A stretch of DNA of 23,360 nucleotides from Verrucomicrobiota bacterium (GCA_023433275.1 JAEZDN010000147.1:1-23360); one strand, 5' to 3'. Shown: positions 7,728-16,016, counted from the stretch's first letter. The notes: generated by a model not told the origin, from the letters alone. Numbers and translations are program-made.

Positions 7728-8657
7728 TCACCGCTCCAGCCGGGAAGTGAAATAGTCGAGGAAGGGCTTGGGCTCACACGTCAGCGCGACCTGCGCGTTG
7801 GGCGGCCGGTCGGCGAGTTCGCGCGTGAGGCCGTCGGCCTCGACTGCCACGTGCATGGGCGTCAACGGGACGAGGTCGGGCGTGGCCACGAGCGCGACGG
7901 CCAGGTTGTCGAAGAGCGTGGGGGTGTCGGCTTTCCAGGTGTTGGTGCGCTTCCAGATGAAATCGAGCGAGGCGAGGGCGTCGTTCAAGGGCGAGCCGTG
8001 GGAGAAGATGCGCACCAGCCACTCGGGCGTGAGCTTGAGGTCCGCGGTGGAGTCGAGCGGCGCCACGAGGAGCGGCACACCGGAGGTAAAGACGACCTGT
8101 GCGGCCCGCGCGTTGGACTTCAGGTTCCATTCCGGTTCGGGCTGGGAGCCGGGCGCATAGCCGCGGCGGACCGATCCGCCCATCAGGGCAATGGCCTTGA
8201 TTTTCTTGCCAATGCCGGGCTCGGACTCGAGCAGGGCAGCCACGTTGGTCATCTCACCGACGGCGATGAGCGTGATCTCGCCAGGGCGGGCGTTGATCTG
8301 CTGCCGGAGGAATTCGACGCCGCCTGATTCACGCAGCGCCGGTGAGGAAAAATCCCGCGCCCAATCCGTTTGCGCGATGTATTGCGGTGCCGTGCTGATG
8401 CCGGCGTAAACCGGCACGTCGTCCCATCCGGCGACGGCGAGAAGCTTGGCGGCGAGCCGCGCGCGGGCGACCGCGTCGCCCGCCACCGTGGTGACGCCCA
8501 GCAGGTTGAGCTCCGGGCTGCGGATGATCTGCGCCAGTGCATAGGCGTCGTCGATATCCGTGCCGATGTCGGTGTCGAAAAGCACGGGGATCGGATCCGC
8601 CGCGCGGGTGATGGCAGCCAACAGGAGAAGAACGACAAGAAGGGCGGGAGGCTTCAT
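7728..8657 (-). CDS. Exported inosine/uridine-preferring nucleoside hydrolase family protein
   Basis: Encodes 309 residues. The ATG at 8657 starts a signal peptide (MKPPALLVVLLLLAAITRAA), which decides against longer upstream starts. The mature N-terminus carries the family calcium/ribose motif FDTDIGTDIDDAYAL (residues 27-41). Further conserved segments are ALMGGSVRRG, EWNLKSNARAAQVVF (the NxxxxxxA region of the active site) and TLFDNLAVAL, whose Asp matches the last calcium ligand. All expected acidic residues appear present, so the enzyme is probably active. The family cleaves the N-glycosidic bond of ribonucleosides to free base and ribose. Export suggests salvage of nucleosides or related glycosides outside the cytoplasm. 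It stands alone on the minus strand. Confidence 0.87.
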   Translation of the reverse strand: MKPPALLVVLLLLAAITRAADPIPVLFDTDIGTDIDDAYALAQIIRSPELNLLGVTTVAGDAVARARLAAKLLAVAGWDDVPVYAGISTAPQYIAQTDWARDFSSPALRESGGVEFLRQQINARPGEITLIAVGEMTNVAALLESEPGIGKKIKAIALMGGSVRRGYAPGSQPEPEWNLKSNARAAQVVFTSGVPLLVAPLDSTADLKLTPEWLVRIFSHGSPLNDALASLDFIWKRTNTWKADTPTLFDNLAVALVATPDLVPLTPMHVAVEADGLTRELADRPPNAQVALTCEPKPFLDYFTSRLER

Positions 8658-8973
8658 GCGGGAAAGGATGGCCGGTGCGCCGGCCGGGACAAGCCGCGGC
8701 CGTGAATTACGCGGCCTCTTGGATGGGTCGGGGCTCAGCATTGCCCGCGATGTGCGAAAAACTGGGAGGGCGGATCCCCCGCTAGGCCCGCATGAATTTT
8801 GTGGTGCCGCCGCAGTTAGGCGCGCCCGCGATCGGTCGACACAGGCGCGCCGTGCGAATCACATTCAACCGATCCGGCCTCGCAGGAGCTCGGCGCTCCG
8901 CGTCTCGGACTGTTTCCTTGGGTCTCGATGGCGCACCTGTTCTCGAGCGCGGGCGCGGTCCAAACGGGAGGAA
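8658..8973. other. Intergenic region, no gene seen
   Basis: This 316-base gap lies between the helicase 3' end and the nucleoside hydrolase 5' end. The only structure noticed is a short inverted repeat GGAGCTCGGCGCTCC (8886-8900), possibly an isolated hairpin or a remnant of a GGAGC-type REP. The promoter of the nucleoside hydrolase should lie at the left end but is not recognisable. Confidence 0.4.
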
Positions 8974-11900
8974 CTAACTGAGGATTTCCCGCAGGCTCTC
9001 GAGATCCATCACGGTGGCGACGGATTCCTCCTGGATGACGGCCGACGCGAGGGCGGACTTCTCGTGCTGGAGGGCGCGAATTTTTTGTTCGACCGAATTG
9101 TCGGCGATGAGGCGGTACGCCATCACGGGGCGGGTTTGTCCGATGCGATGGATGCGGTCGATGGCCTGCGCCTCGGCGGCGGGGTTCCACCACGGGTCGT
9201 ACAGGAAGGCGTAGCTCGCGGCGGTGAGGTTGAGCCCGAAGCCGGCGGCCTTCAGCGAGAGCAGGAAGACGGTCTTCGACTTGTCGGTCTGGAACTGGTC
9301 GACGAGCTCGGCGCGGTTTTCCGTGGCGCCAGTGAGGATGAGGTGGCCGATGCGGGCTGCCTCGAGGCGCGTGCGGATGATGTCCAGCATCGAGGTGAAC
9401 TGGCTGAAGACGAGGACCTGGTGGCCCTCGTCGGCGAGTTCCTCGACGCGCTCGAGCAGTGCGTCGAGCTTGGCGCTGGGGAGCGAGGCGTGGGCGGGAT
9501 CGACGAGCGCGGGGTGACAGCAGATCTGGCGCAAGCGCAGGAGGCTGGCGAGCACGTGGAAGCGCACGGCGCCGAGCTCGCCCGGGGTCTTGACGCCCAT
9601 GAGGTGCGCGCGGGCGCGCTTGAGTTCGGCGTCGTAAAGTGCGCGCTGTTCGCCTTCGAGATCGATGATGATGTCATCCTCCGTGCGCGTGGGGAGATCG
9701 GGCGCGGCCTGCGCCTTTGTGCGGCGCAGGAGGAAATGTTGCACGCGGCGGTGCAGGCGGGCGAGGGCGGCGGGTTCGACCTCGGGATATTGGCGGCGGA
9801 AGCCGGGCTGGTCGCCGAGGAGGCCCGGTTGGGCAAAAGCGAACAGGCTCCAGAGGTCGGTGAGGCGATTCTCGATCGGTGTGCCCGTGAGCACCAAGCG
9901 ATGGCGGGCGCGCAGGGCGCGGGCGGCGACGGCGACCTGGCTGCCGGGATTCTTGATGAACTGGCCCTCGTCGAGCACGACCGCATCCCAATGCGCCGCG
10001 CGAAATGCCGAGGCATGGAGACGGAGCTGCGTGTAGTTGGCGACGAGCAGGCGGGGAGCGAGCTGGGCGGGTGGATTGATGGCGTCGGCGATCGCGCGCG
10101 GGTTCACCGGGTCGAAAGCCATGATTTCCAGCCCGGGGGCGAAGCGCGCGGCCTCGGAGAGCCAGCCGTGCGTGACGCTTTTCGGACACACCACCAGCCC
10201 GCGAAACGGCGAGCCCTCCGCGCCAATGTTCGTAATACGAACATTCGTTTTCGCTTCGGCTGGAGGCGCTTCCGGGCCAATGTTCGTATTACGAACATTG
10301 GTTTTCTCCACGAGGTGGAGGAGCCAGGCGAGGGTTTGCACGGTTTTGCCGAGGCCCATGTCGTCGGCCAGCACACCGCCGAGGCCGTGCGCGAAAAGAT
10401 GGGCGAGGAAGAGAAAGCCCTCGCGCTGGTAGGGGCGCAGTTCGGCGCGGAGACCCGCGGGCAGCGCGGGCGGGGGCAGGTTGGCCAGGCGGGCCGCGCG
10501 TTCCCGCAATTGGCGGACAACTGGAGAGCCTTCGCCCATGAACGGTGCGGCGGTGGCGAGTTGAAGCGCGTGCACGCGATGCCGGCTCGCGCGGCCGGTG
10601 GCGAGGACATCGTCGGCGCTCAGGCCGAGGCGTTCGAGGGCGGCGCCGGATTCCGGATCGAGCGCGAGGTCCGGGTCAAGGCGACGCCACCCGTGCTTGG
10701 GCAGGGACACCCAGCGCCCGCGGGCCTTGAGCAAGAGGGCGATTTCCTCGGGCGTGAGCGTCGTATCCTTCACGCCGACGCCGACGGACAGGTCGAACCA
10801 GTCGGACTCGCTGTTGCCCGCGGTAGCCACGGACACGTGGAGGTGCCCGCGAAGCGGCGCGCCGAGCAAGTCGGCCAGCTCCGGAGAAACATCGAGTTCC
10901 ACGTGATCCGGGAGGGCATCGTGCCACGCGATGAATTCGTCGGGAAAGGAATCGGAGACGGGGCGGGTCCAGGCCTCGGCCCAGCCGTCCCACACGAGTC
11001 GGAACGTGGCGAAGCTGCCGCTGACCACCTCGGCGGCGGAAAGGTCGAACTCGACGAGTGGCTCGCCGGGGGCGCGGGACGGGGGCAAGCCTTGCGGGGT
11101 CCATTGCCAGCCGGCGTTCTCGGTCCAGCGCTGTTCGCACGGCGGATTGTCGGAGCGGGCGACGAGTTGGGCGTGGAAATCGCGCTCGTTCTCCTCGAAG
11201 GCGGGCGTCAGCCAGCAGCGCAGGCGCGGGCGGAGCGTGACGACCTGGATTTCCGCCGAGAGTTGCGCGGGCAGGCGGATGCCGGCGGCACGCAGGCGGG
11301 GGAGCAGGCGCGCGTCGCTCAGCGCGGCGGTGGGCAGATGGGATGCGGGCGGCGGTGGCGGGCCCCGCCAGATGAACCCATCGAAGAGGTAGAGCGGCTC
11401 GGGCCGCGGCACGAGGAGGCGCGCGCCGGTGGCGATGCGGCCGTCCGGAGCCACGAGGTGCAGGTCGAGGCGGTCGGCCTTGCCGGGAGAGGCGCTGGCT
11501 TGGTACGCGAGGGGTTCGGGTTGGACGACGAACGGACTGCCGTCGGGCAGCGTGATCGCACCGCGCGCGGCCGAGGTGCGGAGGATGCCGATGACGGTTT
11601 CCTCGGTGAGGGCCAGGCGGGGCGCGAGGGTGCGGGCGTCGAGCCGGCATTCCGCAGCGAACGCGGTGCCGAGGGCGGCCTCGGCCGCCGGCAGGTGTTC
11701 GAAATCCGCGGGGCGTGAAGCCGCGAGATCGGCGAGAAGGCGTTTGGCGGGAGGTTTCCAGCGGGTCTCGTCGTTCAGTCTCACCTCGAGATGCCACCGC
11801 GCAAAGATATCGAGTCGCATGCGCAACCCGGCGATTTGCCGCAACGATCCGGAGGGGCCGGGACCGGTGCGCTCTCCCGGGGCTGGGAGCGCCCGCAACC

Positions 11901-12345
11901 ATTCGGCAAGGCCGGCCGGCAGGAGAGAAGAAGCGGGAGGGGGAGTGGGCGCGGCTGGGTTGGCCTCGATCACGCGCTCGGCGGGCAACAGCGGGATGGC
12001 GGGGCGGCGTCCGTCGAGTTGACCGGCTTCCACGGCAGCGAGCCAGGCGAGCCCGGCGGCATAGACGTGCTCGCATTGGTGCAGGACCGGGCAGGAGCAG
12101 CGGGAGCTCCAGGCGCCCCGCGTCAGGAACAGGGTGATGGCCAGCACCTCCCCGCCCAGATCGAGCTCGGCTTTCACCAAGTGGTCAGCTTCGGACCACA
12201 CTTCCTTCACGGCCTTGCGCCGGTGATAGTCGCCGCCTTCGTCGCGTTTCGCCGCGGGAAACGCGCCCAGCCATCCGCGCAGCGCGGTGAGCGCCTGCGG
12301 AGTGCGGACGCTGCGGACAGCGGGTTGACGAGGTTTGGGCGGCAT
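8974..12345 (-). CDS. SWIM-domain SNF2/RapA-type DEAD-like helicase
   Basis: Encodes 1123 residues from the ATG at 12345 (MPPKPRQPAVRSV); the frame is open upstream, but that part lacks family features. An N-terminal SWIM zinc finger CSCPVLHQCEH has ligands C83, C85, C91 and H93. A long beta-rich middle region follows, then a complete Swi2/Snf2 ATPase: ADDMGLGKT (motif I, about 660-668), VLDEGQ (motif II, 792-795), LTGTPIENR (motif III), LVFSQFTSMLD (motif IV), KAAGFGLNLTAA (motif V) and DRIHRIGQTRPV (motif VI). Such proteins use ATP to translocate on duplex DNA and remodel protein-DNA complexes; the bacterial role is poorly known. The linker between motifs I and Ia is unusually long and contains two copies of a 21-bp palindrome read in frame as NVRNTNI (683-689) and NVRITNI (701-707). 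No partner gene is adjacent. Confidence 0.93.
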   Translation of the reverse strand: MPPKPRQPAVRSVRTPQALTALRGWLGAFPAAKRDEGGDYHRRKAVKEVWSEADHLVKAELDLGGEVLAITLFLTRGAWSSRCSCPVLHQCEHVYAAGLAWLAAVEAGQLDGRRPAIPLLPAERVIEANPAAPTPPPASSLLPAGLAEWLRALPAPGERTGPGPSGSLRQIAGLRMRLDIFARWHLEVRLNDETRWKPPAKRLLADLAASRPADFEHLPAAEAALGTAFAAECRLDARTLAPRLALTEETVIGILRTSAARGAITLPDGSPFVVQPEPLAYQASASPGKADRLDLHLVAPDGRIATGARLLVPRPEPLYLFDGFIWRGPPPPPASHLPTAALSDARLLPRLRAAGIRLPAQLSAEIQVVTLRPRLRCWLTPAFEENERDFHAQLVARSDNPPCEQRWTENAGWQWTPQGLPPSRAPGEPLVEFDLSAAEVVSGSFATFRLVWDGWAEAWTRPVSDSFPDEFIAWHDALPDHVELDVSPELADLLGAPLRGHLHVSVATAGNSESDWFDLSVGVGVKDTTLTPEEIALLLKARGRWVSLPKHGWRRLDPDLALDPESGAALERLGLSADDVLATGRASRHRVHALQLATAAPFMGEGSPVVRQLRERAARLANLPPPALPAGLRAELRPYQREGFLFLAHLFAHGLGGVLADDMGLGKTVQTLAWLLHLVEKTNVRNTNIGPEAPPAEAKTNVRITNIGAEGSPFRGLVVCPKSVTHGWLSEAARFAPGLEIMAFDPVNPRAIADAINPPAQLAPRLLVANYTQLRLHASAFRAAHWDAVVLDEGQFIKNPGSQVAVAARALRARHRLVLTGTPIENRLTDLWSLFAFAQPGLLGDQPGFRRQYPEVEPAALARLHRRVQHFLLRRTKAQAAPDLPTRTEDDIIIDLEGEQRALYDAELKRARAHLMGVKTPGELGAVRFHVLASLLRLRQICCHPALVDPAHASLPSAKLDALLERVEELADEGHQVLVFSQFTSMLDIIRTRLEAARIGHLILTGATENRAELVDQFQTDKSKTVFLLSLKAAGFGLNLTAASYAFLYDPWWNPAAEAQAIDRIHRIGQTRPVMAYRLIADNSVEQKIRALQHEKSALASAVIQEESVATVMDLESLREILS
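10225..10245. repeat. 21-bp palindrome, in-frame copy 2 inside helicase gene
   Basis: On the plus strand: AATGTTCGT, central AAT, ACGAACATT. The arms are perfect 9-bp inverted repeats. In the helicase frame it reads NVRITNI (residues 701-707). The copy at 10279-10299 lies 54 bp away, exactly 18 codons. Confidence 0.95.
10279..10299. repeat. 21-bp palindrome, in-frame copy 1 inside helicase gene
   Basis: On the plus strand: AATGTTCGT, central ATT, ACGAACATT. In the helicase frame it reads NVRNTNI (residues 683-689), right after the HLVEK that follows motif I. Similarity to the other helicase copy extends outside the palindrome: AAAAC upstream, and GGC then CGGA downstream on the coding strand. 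Confidence 0.95.
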
Positions 12346-12470
12346 GGATTGAGCGCGGACCCCGCAGTCGCGGGGCCAACCGCGCATGGGGATGCACTTG
12401 TGACGGCGGGACAAGCGTTTATTCCCTGTGGGTCCGATCCCCCGACGTTTGTTTCGACTGGGATTGGACC

Positions 12471-12529
12471 GGAGGCGGGGCGCCCACGCCCCTGCCTTGG
12501 CCAGACCGGCCCGAGGGCGGGCCGGCTCC
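12471..12529. repeat. REP pair, family C (GGAGCCGG type)
   Basis: The right half on the minus strand is a near-perfect GGAGCCGGCCCGCCCTCGGG followed by CCGG. The left half is a diverged GGAGGCGGGGCGCCCACGCC. Both ends carry GGAG/CTCC. Confidence 0.65.
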
Positions 12530-12585
12530 AAGTTGAGACCGTTCGATCGAATGCCGCGGAGCTGATCGTTTACGGCTGGCGGGAT

Positions 12586-12661
12586 GTAGGAGCCTGCTTG
12601 GAGGCGATGGGTGCGCAGGAGGATATCGGGCGTTCCGGATCGCCGGCAAGCAGGCTCCTAC
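12586..12661. repeat. REPIN, family A (GTAGGAGCCTG type), 76 bp
   Basis: The left half is GTAGGAGCCTGCTTGGAGGC followed by GATGGG. The right half ends GGCAAGCAGGCTCCTAC and is its inverted counterpart. It lies about 80 bases downstream of the glycyl-tRNA synthetase stop. Confidence 0.85.
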
Positions 12662-12740
12662 AAAAGAAGGTGAACCTCAGGCGGGATCAGCGATCCCGCC
12701 CGACAGCGAGGCACGCCGGCGAGCGGCGTCCCCACATGGC

Positions 12741-14270
12741 TTAGTACACCTGCTCGGCGAGGAGGGCGAAGAGTTCGGCCTCGGTGATGCGGCGCTGGCT
12801 CATGCTGTCGCGCTCGCGTAGGGTGAAGGTGTCGCCGGGTTTCTCGATCGTGTCGAAGTCGATGGTCACGCACCAGGGCGTGCCGGCCTCGTCCTGGCGG
12901 CGGTAGCGTTTGCCGATGGCGCCGCCGTCGTCGTATTGCACGGCGTAGTTGCGCTTGAGTTTTGCGTAGAGCGCCTTGGCGCGGTCCGTGAGCTGCTCCT
13001 TGTTCTTGAGGAGCGGGAGCACGGCGACCTTGGTCGGCGCGATGCGCGGGGAGAAGCGGAGGACGGTGCGCTGCTCGACGTTGCCCTTCTCGTCTTTCAC
13101 GTCCTCGACCGCGTAGGCGGCGGTGAGCACGGCGAGGAAGATGCGGTCGGTGCCGACGGCGGGCTCGATGACGTGCGGCACGAATTTCTTCTTCGTGGCC
13201 TCGTCGAACATCTCCTGCGGCTTGCCCGAGGCGTTGGCGTGTTGCGTGAGGTCGTAGCTGCCGCGGGCGGCGATGCCCCAGAGTTCCTGCACGCCGAACG
13301 GGTACTTGAACATGATGTCCACGGTGCCGCGCGAGTAGAACGCGAGCTTCTCCTTCGGGTGGGCGTAGCGCGAGAGGTGCGACTCGGGCAGGCCGATGCT
13401 CTTGAGCCAGTTCTCGCACCACACGATCCACTCCTCGTGCGCCTTGGCCCAGTCGGCGTCCTCGTGGATGAAGTATTCCATTTCCATCTGCTCGAACTCG
13501 CGGGAGCGGAAGATGAAGTTGCGCGGCGTGATCTCGTTGCGGAAGGACTTGCCGATTTGCGCAATGCCGAAGGGCAGTTTCACGCGCGTGGTGTCGACGA
13601 CGTTCTTGAAGTCGACGAACATGCCCTGGGCGGTCTCGGGGCGGAGGTAGGCGACGGACGAGGCGTCCTTGAGCGCGCCTACGTTCGTCTCGAACATCAT
13701 GTTGAAGGCGCGGGGCGGCGTGAGGGAGCCGGGCTCGCCGGTGGCGGGGGAGGGGATGAGCGGGATTTCCGCTTCAGTGGCCTCGGTGAATTCGCGGACC
13801 TTGACGGGCTCGAGCGCGCCCTGGAGGGCCTTCTTGCGCTTGAAGGTCTCGGCGGCTTCCTGGAGCTCGGCGGCGGTGCGCTCGCTCTCGAGTGCGGACA
13901 CATAGCCGGCGATCTTGCCGTCGACCACGACGGCGGAGAAGAACAGCTGGTCGGCGCGGTAGCGTTGCTTGCTGACCTTGCAGTCGACGAGCGGGTCGGT
14001 GAAGCCGGCGACGTGGCCGGAGGCTTCCCAGACCTTGGGGTGCATGATGATGGACGTTTCGATGCCGACGACGTCGTCGCGGCGGTGCACCATGTCGCGC
14101 CACCAGCAGTCGCGGATGTTGCGTTTCAATTCCACGCCGAGCGGGCCGTAGTCGAAGAAGCCGTTGAGACCGCCGTAGATTTCGGACGACTGGTAGATGA
14201 AGCCGCGGCGCTTAGCGAGCGACACGAGGGCTTCCATGAGATTCGAGTTATCGGCGGAGGGAGTGGACAT
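12741..14270 (-). CDS. glyQS: Glycyl-tRNA synthetase, single-chain dimeric type
   Basis: Encodes 509 residues from the ATG at 14270 (MSTPSADNSNLMEAL). It charges tRNA-Gly with glycine in the cytoplasm. Class II synthetase motifs are clear: GFFDYGPLGVELKRNI near the N-terminus, motif 2 FRNEITPRNFIFRSREFEQ with the ATP-binding arginine, and motif 3 region EPAVGTDRIFLAVLTAAYA. The C-terminal anticodon-binding domain begins near APTKVAVLPLLKNKEQ and ends at ELFALLAEQVY. This is the alpha2 (archaeal/eukaryotic/Gram-positive-like) form, not the two-subunit glyQ/glyS enzyme, and its length fits that family. The insert between motifs 1 and 2 (residues about 120-190) contains a charged zinc-ribbon-like or linker stretch. 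It is a single gene with repeat-filled spacers on both sides. Confidence 0.96.
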   Translation of the reverse strand: MSTPSADNSNLMEALVSLAKRRGFIYQSSEIYGGLNGFFDYGPLGVELKRNIRDCWWRDMVHRRDDVVGIETSIIMHPKVWEASGHVAGFTDPLVDCKVSKQRYRADQLFFSAVVVDGKIAGYVSALESERTAAELQEAAETFKRKKALQGALEPVKVREFTEATEAEIPLIPSPATGEPGSLTPPRAFNMMFETNVGALKDASSVAYLRPETAQGMFVDFKNVVDTTRVKLPFGIAQIGKSFRNEITPRNFIFRSREFEQMEMEYFIHEDADWAKAHEEWIVWCENWLKSIGLPESHLSRYAHPKEKLAFYSRGTVDIMFKYPFGVQELWGIAARGSYDLTQHANASGKPQEMFDEATKKKFVPHVIEPAVGTDRIFLAVLTAAYAVEDVKDEKGNVEQRTVLRFSPRIAPTKVAVLPLLKNKEQLTDRAKALYAKLKRNYAVQYDDGGAIGKRYRRQDEAGTPWCVTIDFDTIEKPGDTFTLRERDSMSQRRITEAELFALLAEQVY

Positions 14271-14376
14271 GGTGTTAAGGATCGCCCCCAACTGGATGTG
14301 GGGAGCAGCGGGCCAGCAAAGAGAGCGCCGTGAGGCCGGTCAAGGCTTGGGCGGGATGGCGGAAACCGCTCCTTCT

Positions 14377-14450
14377 GCAGGGGATTTCGCGCGCGATTCG
14401 ACATTTTGGGCAGCGCCGGGCGCGTGGCTCGCCTGTAGACAGGCTCCTGC
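14377..14450. repeat. REPIN, family A, 74 bp, left half diverged
   Basis: The right half GCCTGTAGACAGGCTCCTGC is well conserved. The left half (GCAGGGGATTTCGCGCGCGA) keeps only the end and the GCGA boundary. The length matches the other family A pairs, supporting a decayed left partner. Confidence 0.6.
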
Positions 14451-14546
14451 AACGGAGGCATCACGATCGAGGGTCGCTACCGTGTGACCAACTATCCAAT
14501 TGCCAGAAGCTTGAGGGCGGGTAACGAGTTTGTGATTCGTCACCCC

Positions 14547-15275
14547 ATGAATCATCCCTTCCGTTCGCTTTTCCTGTCCCTGTTGCTCCTCGGCCTTTCC
14601 GGTGTTGCGGCCTTTGCGGCCGCCAGCGGCCACCGCGTGGTGGTGGAGATCACCTTCGACGAGCAGGGCACCGCGGAGGAGGGCAAGGTGGTGGAAAGCG
14701 ACGACCCGTCCGGCGTGCAGCTGCTCAACCAGATTGCCCTGCGGATGGCGGAGGAAGTCACGCAGCCGCCGCGGACCGACAAGGATGGCAAGCCGGTCAA
14801 GTTCAAGGCCCGCGCGCCGTTCAATTTCCCCATCGAGGGCGATGAAGGCCCCGAGGCGAACAACGCGCCCAAGCCGGCGGTGCGCCATGCGGTGCAGCCG
14901 ATTTATCCCGAAGCGCTCGCGGCCGCCGGTGAGGTGGGCGGCGCGATCGTCGAGCTCATCATCGCGACCGATGGCAGCGTGAGCAAGGCGACCGTGTTGC
15001 GCTCGTCGCATCCGGAATTCGCGAACGCCGCGCACACGGCGGTGCGGCAGTGGCTGTTCACCCCGGCGCAGAAGGATGGCGTGGCGGTGGAATCCCGTTG
15101 GCGGATCGCGATCAATTTCTCCGTGGACAACAAGGAAGCCGACTGGGTGTGGCGCATCGCGCCGCGTCCGAGCCTCGGCAGCTTCACGGCCGTGCGCGCC
15201 AAGGTGCCGGCGGCGGCGGCGACTGAGTCCGCGCCGGCTCCGGCGGCGACGCCGGCGCCGGGCGAGAAGAAGTAA
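14547..15275 (+). CDS. Exported TonB C-terminal-domain protein with a second TonB-like domain
   Basis: Encodes 242 residues from the ATG at 14547. MNHPFRSLFLSLLLLGLSGV and the following AAFAAA form a signal peptide or N-terminal anchor; the open frame upstream lacks such features. Residues about 114-193 are a TonB C-terminal domain: PIYPEALAAAGEVGG, VELIIATDGSVSKATVLRSS, FANAAHTAVRQWLFTPAQKDG, WRIAINF. Residues about 29-98 (HRVVVEITFDEQGTAEEGKV, LLNQIALRMAEEV, FNFPIEG) follow the same strand-helix-strand order and look like a diverged second copy. A proline/alanine-rich tail ends the protein. Classical TonB passes proton-motive-force energy to outer-membrane receptors with ExbB/ExbD. This protein lacks the usual long proline-rich periplasmic spacer after a membrane anchor, and no exbB/exbD is adjacent, so it may have a different periplasmic role. 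Confidence 0.8.
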   Translation: MNHPFRSLFLSLLLLGLSGVAAFAAASGHRVVVEITFDEQGTAEEGKVVESDDPSGVQLLNQIALRMAEEVTQPPRTDKDGKPVKFKARAPFNFPIEGDEGPEANNAPKPAVRHAVQPIYPEALAAAGEVGGAIVELIIATDGSVSKATVLRSSHPEFANAAHTAVRQWLFTPAQKDGVAVESRWRIAINFSVDNKEADWVWRIAPRPSLGSFTAVRAKVPAAAATESAPAPAATPAPGEKK

Positions 15276-15332
15276 GAGTCGAGCGCAACCGGGGTGAGCG
15301 TTGTCCGGCGGCGCGGCCGACAGGAAAACTTT

Positions 15333-15434
15333 GGAGCCGGCCCGCCCTCGGGCCGGTTGAGGGGCGATAAGTGATCTGGGTGCGGCTCGATGGGGCAATG
15401 CCCCGACCGACCGGGGCGGCGGCGCCCCGGCTCC
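15333..15434. repeat. REP pair, family C, 102 bp with long spacer
   Basis: The left half is GGAGCCGGCCCGCCCTCGGG followed by CCGG. The right half on the minus strand is GGAGCCGGGGCGCCGCCGCC followed by CCGG. The spacer is about 40 bases longer than in the other family C pairs. It sits 57 bases after the TonB-domain gene and may act as its terminator. Confidence 0.7.
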
Positions 15435-15551
15435 AGGGTGGCCTCTCACGAATCATGGTGCTGGAAGGGCAGGGTGGACGGTTGGAAAGATAGCGAGTGG
15501 CCACCCAATTCGCGCTTGCGGGGTGGCTTGGCGGGGCAACCGTGGCGGGTC

Positions 15552-16016
15552 ATGAAAGTCTCGTTCACCGCGAAGGAATACCGCCAGTTGCTCGAATTGG
15601 TGCATCTGGGCATGTGGACCGTCACCGGTTACCAGGGCGAGGACACTGCCGCGGCCAAGCGCTACCATGCCCTGGACCAGCGGCTGATGGACATGGCGAC
15701 CGATCTCGGGTGCGCCGATTTGGTGGAGGTGCGCGAGGACGGCTCGTTGCAGCCGGCCCCGAAGCTGGCGGATGATGAACGCGTACGCGAATTGCAGAGC
15801 GAGTTTCAGAATGATGTTTTCTGGCATGAACTCGTCGCGCGGCTCGCCGACCGGGATTTTGCCGGCGACCAGGCGAAGCGCACGATGGACACGCCGGGCG
15901 TCGAGCCGCCGCCGTCCCGCGACGAGCAGCTCAAAAAGATCGAGGACCGCTATTGGGCCGAGTTTGAGAAAAACGACCTGGCGCACGTGGTGGTGCTGCG
16001 CGGGGGCAAAGGGTAA
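15552..16016 (+). CDS. Hypothetical protein, 154 aa
   Basis: Not recognised. From the ATG at 15552 it encodes a soluble, charged protein starting MKVSFTAKEYRQLLELVHLG, with no signal peptide or membrane segment. The sequence has several amphipathic helices (for example KRYHALDQRLMDMATDLG and DEQLKKIEDRYWAEFEKND) and many acidic residues. The N-terminal LLELVHLGMWTVTGYQGED could be a helix-turn region, but no known motif is claimed. The frame is open further upstream, yet that part overlaps a REP pair (15333-15434) and lacks protein-like composition. Codon use from 15552 looks like that of a real gene in this genome (G/C at third positions). It lies on the same strand between the TonB-domain and YceI-like genes, both separated from it by repeats. 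Confidence 0.7.
   Translation: MKVSFTAKEYRQLLELVHLGMWTVTGYQGEDTAAAKRYHALDQRLMDMATDLGCADLVEVREDGSLQPAPKLADDERVRELQSEFQNDVFWHELVARLADRDFAGDQAKRTMDTPGVEPPPSRDEQLKKIEDRYWAEFEKNDLAHVVVLRGGKG

Larger units (their letters stand above)
12346..12740. other. Intergenic region carrying two repeat pairs
   Basis: This 395-base gap lies between the helicase 5' end and the glycyl-tRNA synthetase 3' end. It holds a family C-like pair (12471-12529) and a family A REPIN (12586-12661). No tRNA-like or ORF signal is seen. The helicase promoter is expected between about 12346 and 12470, but no clear boxes are visible. Confidence 0.5.

Noticed and set aside
10225..10299. Two palindromes as the start of a CRISPR array
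   Set aside because: Only two copies within a coding gene, a 33-base gap read in frame, no further repeats, no leader and no cas genes.
8560..11718. Very long plus-strand open frame (over 1000 codons) opposite the helicase gene
   Set aside because: It is the antisense shadow of the SNF2 gene in GC-rich DNA. The minus strand carries all helicase motifs, while this translation is low-complexity Gly/Ala/Arg/Glu-rich with no domain.
12346..12740. tRNA or small RNA gene beside glycyl-tRNA synthetase (also T-box search in 14271-14546)
   Set aside because: No cloverleaf, no GGTTCGAATCC-like T-arm, and no T-box sequence was seen. The palindromes are explained by REP pairs.
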